NCBI GenBank assembly: GCA_964461435.1
Contig: CAYWUI010000038.1
Location: 1-30,673, forward strand
DNA length: 30,673 bases
Source of the DNA: G020354785 sp964461435
GTDB taxonomy: Bacteria; Bacteroidota; Bacteroidia; Bacteroidales; UBA10428
Direction of reading: 5' to 3'
Numbering within the stretch: position 1 is the stretch's first letter; each line of letters opens with the position of its first letter. The notes under the pieces are model-generated. The model had not been told where the DNA came from. It ran no database searches and worked only from the letters and a program-made list of their open reading frames with translations. The translations under genes and the position numbers were made by a program. This document shows positions 24,771 through 30,673 of the stretch, in pieces.

Positions 24771-24835
24771 TTGTAATATTAATAAGTCCGGCTCATTGCC
24801 CTAATTATTAAATATTACAAAGATAGTCATATAAA

Positions 24836-25351
24836 TTATTCAATTTTTTCCAGTTTATCCATTCCTTCAATATTCATTGATTTGGCAATCCTTGATATAT
24901 TTTTCATATCAATATCCCCCTGGATACTGATAACAGCATTCTCGTCGGCACTGCCAACCAGGAGGAGCAATTCAGTTACCTTTTTATCCTCCTCCTTTAC
25001 GAGGAACATAACATTCTCATTTTTTTCCTTTATTACCATTAGCTCCTTATACTCCGATTTAGGGAGGATTTTTAATACCTCATCATAAAGATTTATGCTC
25101 GTTTTAGTATCAGGATCATCATCCGTAGCAAGAATCTTTATGCTGTTCAATCTGCTTATGACTTCTTCCATCTCTTTATCCCCTTCATTATTCTCCATAT
25201 CCCTGAACAGGTCGAACATATATTTTGTAATATAAACCGTTGTAAAACCCTCAGTACCTGAATACTTGTCAAATAACTTATCAACAGGTGACTGTGAATT
25301 TAACTTAACCGTAATTACTGCCAAAGCGATAAAAATTAAGATCTTTTTCAT
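24836..25351 (-). CDS. DUF4252 family protein, copy 2
   Basis: This 171-residue protein has a Sec signal (residues 1-20, ending LNSQ) and the DUF4252 pattern: VDKLFDKYSGTEGFTTVYI, then NLYDEVLK, YKELMVIKEKNENVMFLVKE and the C-terminal LLLVGSADENAVISIQGDID. Function of the family is unknown; members often sit beside ECF sigma/anti-sigma genes in Bacteroidota. It starts ten bases after the anti-sigma-like gene, so it is probably cotranscribed with it. It is about as similar in layout to the DUF4252 copy at 26491-27006 as expected for an old duplication. Confidence 0.85.
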   Translation of the reverse strand: MKKILIFIALAVITVKLNSQSPVDKLFDKYSGTEGFTTVYITKYMFDLFRDMENNEGDKEMEEVISRLNSIKILATDDDPDTKTSINLYDEVLKILPKSEYKELMVIKEKNENVMFLVKEEDKKVTELLLLVGSADENAVISIQGDIDMKNISRIAKSMNIEGMDKLEKIE

Positions 25352-25361
25352 GACGATTATT

Positions 25362-25934
25362 TTACTTATTATTATTAATATTTTCTGATTCCGGCATTTT
25401 TGTAAGATGCTGTAATATACCCAATCCCCGGTTTAACTTTGAGATGGGCTCAAGTTTTTGCACACCTTCGTTAATTTTGGACATATTATTTAATTCTTTG
25501 GTACCGTAGTTTAGTTTTTCCGAAATATATAAAAGGGTTCTTTTTGTTTCCTGATAGGCCAGGTAGGGATCCTCAATGGTGTCAGAATATTTTGGCCTGG
25601 CCGTGAAATATCTTATTGAATTGTATACCCCGAATAATATTAGTATGGATGCTGCAAGGGCTGCTATCTTAAATCTTACGTTCCTCCTGTTGAAAACCGG
25701 GTATTTTACTTTCTGGTTGTCAATTAATGATTCAAGGTTTTTCTCAAAATCCTTAAATGGGACATCCGCATTTTTTACCCTGTCATACATTGCAAAATGT
25801 TCCTTTTCAGTCCTCAGCTCCTGGGGGACATCAGGATTCTCAACAAAGTATCTTTTTAAAATCTCTTCCTCCTCCAAAGTTGTATCGCCATCGTAATACT
25901 TTTGAAGAAATTCCTTAATTTTTTTAATATCCAT
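25362..25934 (-). CDS. Membrane anti-sigma-like protein
   Basis: This 190-residue single-span protein has a cytoplasmic N-terminus with IKEFLQKYYDGDTTLEEEE and LKRYFVEN, the acidic helix pattern of Bacteroidota anti-sigma and anti-sigma-like proteins. A membrane helix AALAASILILFGVYNSI lies near residues 90-108, followed by a periplasmic tail with repeated xxKLNxG and ISKLN phrases. The ATG at 25934 lies inside the last codons of the sigma gene and overlaps its stop by 11 bases, which suggests translational coupling and a fixed ratio of the two proteins. A TTG start upstream was rejected. The partner assignment comes from context and overlap, not from a recognised zinc-binding motif. Confidence 0.78.
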   Translation of the reverse strand: MDIKKIKEFLQKYYDGDTTLEEEEILKRYFVENPDVPQELRTEKEHFAMYDRVKNADVPFKDFEKNLESLIDNQKVKYPVFNRRNVRFKIAALAASILILFGVYNSIRYFTARPKYSDTIEDPYLAYQETKRTLLYISEKLNYGTKELNNMSKINEGVQKLEPISKLNRGLGILQHLTKMPESENINNNK

Positions 25935-26436
25935 GGTTTTCAATATTGATTATTGATTCTTTTATTTTCTTTCGTGCTCTTGACAGATTTACTCTAATAG
26001 CATTCACACTGATATTAAGTATGTCCGCTATTTCTTCAAACTCATATCCTTCAATGTCCCTGAGCTGGGTAATCATTCTTTGCTGCTCGGGCAGGCCCTG
26101 CATGATATTGTCGAATTCATTCAATCTGTCAGATGTTTCAAGTATGCTATGCGGATTACTGTTGTCTTTCTGATAATCGTAACCTTTGTTATAATCTTCA
26201 ATCAACAAGGGCTTTTTTGCCTTTAATCTGTCATAACACCAGTTTTTCGTAATTTTCATAGCAAAAGCTTCTATATTTCTGACTGATACCATTTTGGCCC
26301 TGTAGTTCCACAGTTTGATAAATACCTCCTGTACAGCATCCTGGGCCTCATCCTTATCATTTAGCATCAAACGGGCAAAATTAAACAGCTTTCTGCTCAG
26401 TGGTAAAATTTTGCTTTTAAACTCTTTTGAATCCAT
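25924..26436 (-). CDS. ECF-type RNA polymerase sigma-70 factor
   Basis: This 170-residue sigma factor has region 2 with LFNFARLMLNDKDEAQDAVQ and VFIKLW, and region 4 with GYEFEEIADILNISVNAIR and NLSRARKKIKE as the helix-turn-helix. The linker is short, as in extracytoplasmic-function sigma factors. It would direct polymerase to a small regulon, possibly including this locus, and be held by the overlapping anti-sigma-like protein. It is flanked on both sides by DUF4252 genes on the same strand. ATG at 26436 is the only good start. Confidence 0.93.
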   Translation of the reverse strand: MDSKEFKSKILPLSRKLFNFARLMLNDKDEAQDAVQEVFIKLWNYRAKMVSVRNIEAFAMKITKNWCYDRLKAKKPLLIEDYNKGYDYQKDNSNPHSILETSDRLNEFDNIMQGLPEQQRMITQLRDIEGYEFEEIADILNISVNAIRVNLSRARKKIKESIINIENHGY

Positions 26437-26490
26437 CAGTTAATTTGCCCGTTACAAAAAGTACAAGACAGAGTATTAATCTTTCATTCC

Positions 26491-27006
26491 CTAATATTGT
26501 TTTCCTGCCAGTTCCAGCTTATCATGACATTTTATGTCCAATGATCCGGATAATTCAGCTAACTTGCTCAATTCTATCTCACCTTTAATACTTATCAGCA
26601 CATTTTCATCAATGCCGCTTACTATCAGCAGAAATTCCTTAATAGTACCATTTTCCTCACGAACCAGCATATTTACATTTTCATCTTTATCCCTGACAAC
26701 CATTAATTCTTTATAGGGTGATCGGTCAAGCCGGTTATAAATTTCATCATAGAAATTCAAATCCTTATAGTCTGTTCTGCCCTCCTGCGTAAGGATCTTT
26801 ATCTCTTCAAGTTTTGAAATCTCTTTTAAATCATTATTTTCGGGATCAAGCTTTGCAACCATTTTAAGCATATCACCGGATATGTTTATGGTTGTAAAAC
26901 CTTCGGCTCCCGCATATTTTTCAAAAACACTGCTTACAGGATCCGTCTGTCCCTTCAATAAATTAGCCAGGGCACATACAAATAATACAAAAATTAGTCT
27001 TTTCAT
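26491..27006 (-). CDS. DUF4252 family protein, copy 1
   Basis: This 171-residue secreted protein has a signal peptide ending LLKGQ. Shared DUF4252 phrases are VFEKYAGAEGFTTINISGDM, NFYDEIYN, YKELMVVRDKDENVNMLVRE and IVSGIDENVLISIKGEIEL, matching the downstream copy over the whole length. It lies 54 bases upstream of the sigma gene. Its start codon follows an 11-base inverted repeat that could control translation. Function of the family is unknown; the pairing with sigma suggests an envelope-stress or nutrient-sensing role (inferred). Confidence 0.85.
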   Translation of the reverse strand: MKRLIFVLFVCALANLLKGQTDPVSSVFEKYAGAEGFTTINISGDMLKMVAKLDPENNDLKEISKLEEIKILTQEGRTDYKDLNFYDEIYNRLDRSPYKELMVVRDKDENVNMLVREENGTIKEFLLIVSGIDENVLISIKGEIELSKLAELSGSLDIKCHDKLELAGKQY

Positions 27007-27007
27007 T

Positions 27008-27065
27008 TTTTCAGGTTTTTAAGTTATTATTTTAATTCTTCTTCAAGACGAATTAAACCTGAAAA
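27008..27065 (-). promoter_or_regulatory. Inverted repeat in the leader of the DUF4252-sigma genes
   Basis: TTTTCAGGTTT at 27008-27018 and AAACCTGAAAA at 27055-27065 are exact reverse complements of 11 bases. Inside is a second imperfect pair (27034-27043 with 27045-27054, nine of ten matching). On the minus strand the 3' arm ends one base before the ATG of the DUF4252 gene, so the fold would cover the translation start. No T-run follows, so it is not an intrinsic terminator. It may be a translational control element or a protein-binding site. Confidence 0.45.
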
Positions 27066-27093
27066 CATTACAACACTATATAGATATATTGTA

Positions 27094-27519
27094 TTACCTG
27101 ATTTTCCTATTTTGCTTAAACTCTGCGCTGCACTTTTCCATAAAATAAGCCGGGGGTTTTCTTGGCCTGCGGGAATTTGCATCAATAAAAACAAGTGTGG
27201 AATCCCCCGTGCAGATTATCTCAGAATTATCATTAAGAACCTCGTATTCAAAAAGTACTTTAACTCCCGGTATTTTTTTCAGATAAGTTTTCACTGTAAG
27301 AATATCATCATAATATGCAGGGGCCTTATAATTTACATTTACCGATAAAACGGGAAGAAGAATACCATCTTCTTCCATTTCCCTGTAAGTCAGTCCCATA
27401 TTTCTGAGAGTTTCAGTCCTGCCCACTTCAAAGTAATTGAGGTAATTAGCATGATGCAAATAACCCATTTTATCAGTTTCTGAATAACGGACCCTAATAT
27501 TTGTAACTGAGCAAATCAT
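27094..27519 (-). CDS. Acyl-CoA thioesterase, YbgC/4HBT hotdog family
   Basis: This 141-residue cytosolic hotdog-fold thioesterase hydrolyses acyl-CoA (or acyl-ACP) thioesters. The family motif with catalytic Asp is RYSETDKMGYLHHANYLNYF (Asp at position 15). VNYKAPAYYDDILTV and STLVFIDANSRRPRKPP follow as in YbgC-like proteins. Its length and motifs are normal. It starts 22 bases after the short-chain dehydrogenase gene on the same strand, so the two are probably cotranscribed, perhaps in lipid metabolism. The specific acyl chain cannot be read. Confidence 0.9.
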   Translation of the reverse strand: MICSVTNIRVRYSETDKMGYLHHANYLNYFEVGRTETLRNMGLTYREMEEDGILLPVLSVNVNYKAPAYYDDILTVKTYLKKIPGVKVLFEYEVLNDNSEIICTGDSTLVFIDANSRRPRKPPAYFMEKCSAEFKQNRKIR

Positions 27520-27541
27520 CTTTCCTGTTATGAATATATTT

Positions 27542-28345
27542 TTAAAACGGAGAATCCTGTTCCCTGGAAAGTCTTCTGTAGGCTATCCTGTCACATACAG
27601 TAGGAATAATTCTTTGAAAAAGGGCTAACAGTTGTCCTTCAAGAGTCATTATCTTATGTCTTTTTTTCTTTCTGAGTGCCTTGATCATAGCTTTTGCCAC
27701 CTTTTCGGGCTTCATGTGCTTTTCCTCGTCTCGCGGAGTGTAACCCTGCGGTTCCCCGTCTTTGTTTAATGCTCTTTTTCTAATTTCGGATTTTGTGAAT
27801 CCTGCGGTCAGGATCATCACATGAAGTCCGTTTTTAAGGTTTTCAACACGAATTGTTTCAAGTAGTCCGTGCAACGCAAATTTTGAGGCAGAGTAGCCTG
27901 TCCTCCCGGGCAAACCCTGAAATCCTGCCAACGATGAAACACCTACCAGCGACCCCTTTGATTTTAAAAGATACGGCAGTGCATACTTGGAACAATATAC
28001 TGTCCCCCAGAAATTAACTTCCATAAGCTGCCTTAAAACTTCAACTTCAACATTTGCGAATAATGCCCTCATAGAAATACCGGCATTATTTATAAGTATA
28101 TTAATCTTCCCGTATTTTTCGACCGTCTTTTCTATTAAGTTCCTGCAATCATCCTTGTCGCTTACGTCAGTCCGGATTGCATACGCCTCGAAGCCTTTAT
28201 TTCTCAACTCACTTTCAATTTTTTTCAGCTTATCTTCACTCCTGGCGGCCATGACGACCTTTGCACCCCTCCCGGCTATTTCCTTTGCAATAGCCAGCCC
28301 TATACCTGAAGAAGCTCCTGTGACAATTACAACCTTATCCTTCAT
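27542..28345 (-). CDS. Short-chain dehydrogenase/reductase (SDR)
   Basis: This classical SDR has 267 residues. Cofactor motif TGASSGIGLAIAKEIAGRG is at residues 10-28, NNAGIS at about 87, and the catalytic set Ser (GVSSLAG) with YSASK. LAARSEDKLKK-like wording (AARSEDKLKKIESEL) with Arg after the second strand suggests NADP. The C-terminal extension with KPEKVAKAMIKALRKKKRH resembles lipid- or sphinganine-type SDRs of Bacteroidota that act on acyl substrates. Its cotranscribed thioesterase fits that, but the substrate is not known. The upstream gap 28346-28515 to the divergent T9SS gene is very AT-rich, with no promoter box that I can support. Confidence 0.9.
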   Translation of the reverse strand: MKDKVVIVTGASSGIGLAIAKEIAGRGAKVVMAARSEDKLKKIESELRNKGFEAYAIRTDVSDKDDCRNLIEKTVEKYGKINILINNAGISMRALFANVEVEVLRQLMEVNFWGTVYCSKYALPYLLKSKGSLVGVSSLAGFQGLPGRTGYSASKFALHGLLETIRVENLKNGLHVMILTAGFTKSEIRKRALNKDGEPQGYTPRDEEKHMKPEKVAKAMIKALRKKKRHKIMTLEGQLLALFQRIIPTVCDRIAYRRLSREQDSPF

Positions 28346-28515
28346 GGAATGAAAATTTTGGTCACTAATTTAATAAATAAGACTTATCATAAAAAATATA
28401 AACAGTTGAAAGTTTTGAAAGGTTTTTATAATTACCAGAAAAATATATTATGGTTTTTCAATTAATATTATTTTTTTTAACTTCATAACATAATTCTAAT
28501 CAAGTTAATAATATC

Positions 28516-30210
28516 ATGAAAAAATCAGTTTTATTTTTTACTGTAATTATTATTGTTATTAATATCAGCGTTTATAGCCAGTACATACCTAACGGAGGCT
28601 TTGAAAGCTGGACTAATGTGGCTCTGTTTGAAAACCCTGATAAATGGACTACCGGAAATATTTCTCAGCTTTATAATGGAGGTACAATAGACACCTTAAC
28701 AGCGGTAAAAACAGTCGATTGCTATTCCGGGAACTATGCACTGGAACTTGTCTCCGTCAGAACCGGCCCTCCTGATGAAGAAGTTATTTTCGGCTATTCT
28801 GTTTGTTCAGGTTCCGTAACGGGCAGTGATGAAAGTGACAGTTTAGTCTATATTGGAGGCTTTCCTATCAGCGGTAATCCTGACTCGCTTTACGGATATT
28901 TTAAATATTCGCTTGCCGAAAATGATACCGCTTTCATGATATGTGCCTTTAAAAATAATGGAGATGTGGTGCTTGAAGAGTTCTTTCCAATAACAGGAAG
29001 CCAGGGCACCTTTGCCAGAACCGGCTTTGACCTTCATGCAGACACCCTGCCCTTAACTGCAGATACCATGGTCATTGCTTTTGCATGTTCAAATTTCATG
29101 AATCCTGCAGAGTCCAGCATTTTAATAGTTGACTCTCTCTGGCTTACAGGTATTGATGATACAATACCCAATCATGATTTTGAGGACTGGACTTTATTAT
29201 CTTATGAGGATCCGGACGAATGGTCGACAACAAATGATTTTTACATGGCATCCGGAGAAGCCGCTCCCTGTGCGACAAAATCAACGGACAGCCATTCCGG
29301 TGATTATGCACTGCGTATCGAGAACAGCTTTATTAGATACATGGGCGTTATTCTAGCAGTAGTATCTTCAGGCGATAATATTTTTAATTTTAATCCGACT
29401 ATTCCATTGGACTTTAATCCGTCTACGCTTGAAGGTTACTACAAGTATTCCTCACCTCAATCAGATACGGCAATGATCGGAGTATTTTTACGCGGAGAAA
29501 ATGAATTAGGAGGAGAATTCAATAGCATGGATGGTATACCATTATCTGCGGCAACTGAATATACATCTTTTGAATTACAATTTTATATACCGGGCGATGT
29601 AACAATTTCCGAAGCCGGAATAATAATCGTACCGGGCAAAAACATTTTTATTGCAGACACGAATATTCCCGGAAGCATTCTATTCATTGATGATCTTGCT
29701 TTTATAGATCCCTGTGAATATATGAAGGTAGTTGATATTATTGGATTTGAAGATACCACAATATGTGCAGGTACTGAATTAACGCTCGATGCCGGACAGG
29801 GTTACTCCGGGTACTCATGGTCAACCCAGGAAACTACGCAAACAATATCGGTGAGCACAGCAGGAACATATATAATTACAGTTTCTGATGGCTACTGTGA
29901 GGCCAGGGATAGTATAAACGTATCAGTCGATCCGTGTACTTCAGCCAGAGATAAACTTAATAAAGATGTTATCAGAGTTTATCCCAATCCGTGTGATGGC
30001 CTTGTCTCAGTTATGCTGCCTGCAGATGAGGCCGGTATAATATCGGTGCAGGTATTAGATGTATTGGGACATATAGTTCATTCAGAAATATTTGAAAGAA
30101 TAAAATCCGGTTCCGTCAATATTAACCTTTCAGAAATCCGGTCCGGGATCTATTACATAAAGATTAAAACAGACAAATCGGAATATCTTACCATAATATT
30201 TATTAATTAA
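28516..30210 (+). CDS. T9SS-secreted protein with duplicated N-terminal module
   Basis: This 564-residue exported protein has a signal peptide ending SVYSQ near residue 22. Two copies of a module of roughly 190 residues follow: the first begins YIPNGGFESWTNV and NPDKWTT, with SGNYALEL and GYFKYS; the second begins IPNHDFEDWTLL and DPDEWSTT, with SGDYALRI and GYYKYS (residue 216 on). They look like carbohydrate-binding jelly-rolls found in Bacteroidota surface proteins. A Cys-rich Ig-like region (about 412-472; TICAGTELTLDAG and GTYIITVSDGYC) precedes a type A T9SS sorting domain starting VYPNPCDG (about 487-564). No catalytic domain is seen, so a binding or adhesin role is inferred. Confidence 0.88.
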   Translation: MKKSVLFFTVIIIVINISVYSQYIPNGGFESWTNVALFENPDKWTTGNISQLYNGGTIDTLTAVKTVDCYSGNYALELVSVRTGPPDEEVIFGYSVCSGSVTGSDESDSLVYIGGFPISGNPDSLYGYFKYSLAENDTAFMICAFKNNGDVVLEEFFPITGSQGTFARTGFDLHADTLPLTADTMVIAFACSNFMNPAESSILIVDSLWLTGIDDTIPNHDFEDWTLLSYEDPDEWSTTNDFYMASGEAAPCATKSTDSHSGDYALRIENSFIRYMGVILAVVSSGDNIFNFNPTIPLDFNPSTLEGYYKYSSPQSDTAMIGVFLRGENELGGEFNSMDGIPLSAATEYTSFELQFYIPGDVTISEAGIIIVPGKNIFIADTNIPGSILFIDDLAFIDPCEYMKVVDIIGFEDTTICAGTELTLDAGQGYSGYSWSTQETTQTISVSTAGTYIITVSDGYCEARDSINVSVDPCTSARDKLNKDVIRVYPNPCDGLVSVMLPADEAGIISVQVLDVLGHIVHSEIFERIKSGSVNINLSEIRSGIYYIKIKTDKSEYLTIIFIN

Positions 30211-30233
30211 TATAAAAAAAGGTTCATTAATAA

Positions 30234-30276
30234 AAGGCTGTTTCAAATACCCGTTTTAGAAACAGCCTTTTTTTTT
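30234..30276 (+). terminator. Strong intrinsic terminator
   Basis: Arms AAGGCTGTTTC (30234-30244) and GAAACAGCCTT (30259-30269) pair perfectly over 11 bases with a 14-base loop, followed by nine T's (30268-30276). An A-run precedes the left arm, so it may also stop transcription in the other direction. It separates the T9SS gene from rarA. Confidence 0.9.
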
Positions 30277-30338
30277 AATCTTATTTAAAAAATGCTAAAA
30301 AAAATTTATATCTTTTAAACAAAGTTAATGATTAGGGT

Positions 30339-30673
30339 ATGAGCATAAATCAGCCTCTTGCTGACAGGATGAGACCCGTGAACCTGGATGAGTTTGTCGG
30401 ACAGGATCACCTGGTTGGTAAAAATTCAATACTGAGGCAAAGCATTGAATCAGGAAATATACCGTCCTTTATATTGTGGGGGCCACCCGGCATAGGGAAA
30501 ACAACGCTGGCGAAAATAATAGCCAACATCCTGGAAAGGCCTTTTCAAAGTTTAAGTGCCATAAATGCAGGGGTAAAAGATGTCAGGGATACTATTGAAA
30601 AAGCAAAAAAGCAGCAATTCTTCAACCGCCCCAACCTCATATTATTTATTGACGAGATTCACAGGTTTAATAA
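30339..30673 (+). CDS. rarA: Replication-associated recombination protein RarA (5' part)
   Basis: The 5' end of an AAA+ ATPase gene is cut by the window edge; 111 complete codons are visible. The N-terminus PLADRMRPVNLDEFVGQDHL is the RarA/MgsA opening. Walker A is GPPGIGKTTLAK and Walker B is LFIDEIHRFN, with SAINAGVKDVRDTIEKA between them. RarA loads or acts at stalled replication forks with RecQ/RecA functions; it forms tetramers and resembles the clamp loader. It has no visible upstream partner, lying just after the intrinsic terminator. The ATG at 30339 follows a TTAGGGT leader. Confidence 0.93.
   Translation, partial: MSINQPLADRMRPVNLDEFVGQDHLVGKNSILRQSIESGNIPSFILWGPPGIGKTTLAKIIANILERPFQSLSAINAGVKDVRDTIEKAKKQQFFNRPNLILFIDEIHRFN

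Overview
The window looks like a chromosomal segment of an AT-rich, environmental Bacteroidota, probably of the Bacteroidales/Marinilabiliales type. The evidence is two secreted proteins with C-terminal type IX secretion (T9SS) sorting domains, an SPII lipoprotein with a Bacteroidota surface-export signature, DUF4252 proteins beside an ECF sigma/anti-sigma pair, TAnnTTTG-like promoter boxes, and family members whose wording is typical of the phylum. No rRNA, tRNA, CRISPR array, transposase or phage gene was seen.

Layout. Positions 1-343 hold the decayed 3' end of a GH2 glycosidase. It is followed by a GH3 (NagZ-type) lipoprotein and, convergent to it, a triple-PAS hybrid histidine kinase (2186-4597). 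A D-2-hydroxyacid dehydrogenase (minus strand) and a secreted heptad-repeat protein (plus strand) diverge near 5.8-5.95 kb. From 7139 to 12260 runs a tight five-gene plus-strand operon: split transketolase N and C subunits, a GntP-family permease, a zinc sorbitol/idonate-type dehydrogenase and a close GarR-type tartronate semialdehyde reductase. The operon ends in a ribosome-binding site plus start codon whose gene is missing. After it come a DinB-like protein, a fragment of an NAD-dependent epimerase, a DUF4153-like membrane protein, a MetZ-type sulfhydrylase, a KDPG aldolase, a TerB-like protein and a DnaQ-type exonuclease with an internal deletion.

The right third carries a 1196-residue CotH/lamin-tail T9SS cargo protein, a duplicated surface lipoprotein with a small secreted partner, and a long minus-strand gene series. 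In transcription order that series is: SDR dehydrogenase, YbgC-like thioesterase, DUF4252, ECF sigma factor, anti-sigma, DUF4252, and a RelA/SpoT homologue whose hydrolase site is lost. A second T9SS cargo protein follows, then a strong terminator and the 5' part of rarA.

How the genes may work together. The most interesting unit is the 7.1-12.3 kb operon. It has no sugar kinase, dehydratase or aldolase, yet it ends in a reductase for tartronate semialdehyde. A coherent route would be: uptake of a pentonate by GntP; oxidation at C4 by the zinc dehydrogenase; transketolase cleavage of the 4-ketopentonate into tartronate semialdehyde plus a C2 unit handed to a pentose-phosphate-pathway sugar; and reduction of tartronate semialdehyde to glycerate. 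The transketolase C subunit has serine where E. coli TktA has its phosphate-contacting His461, which fits a non-phosphorylated donor. This pathway is inferred, not shown. Several remnants (GH2 tail, orphan start, epimerase fragment, deleted exonuclease) show that the left two thirds has undergone deletional decay.
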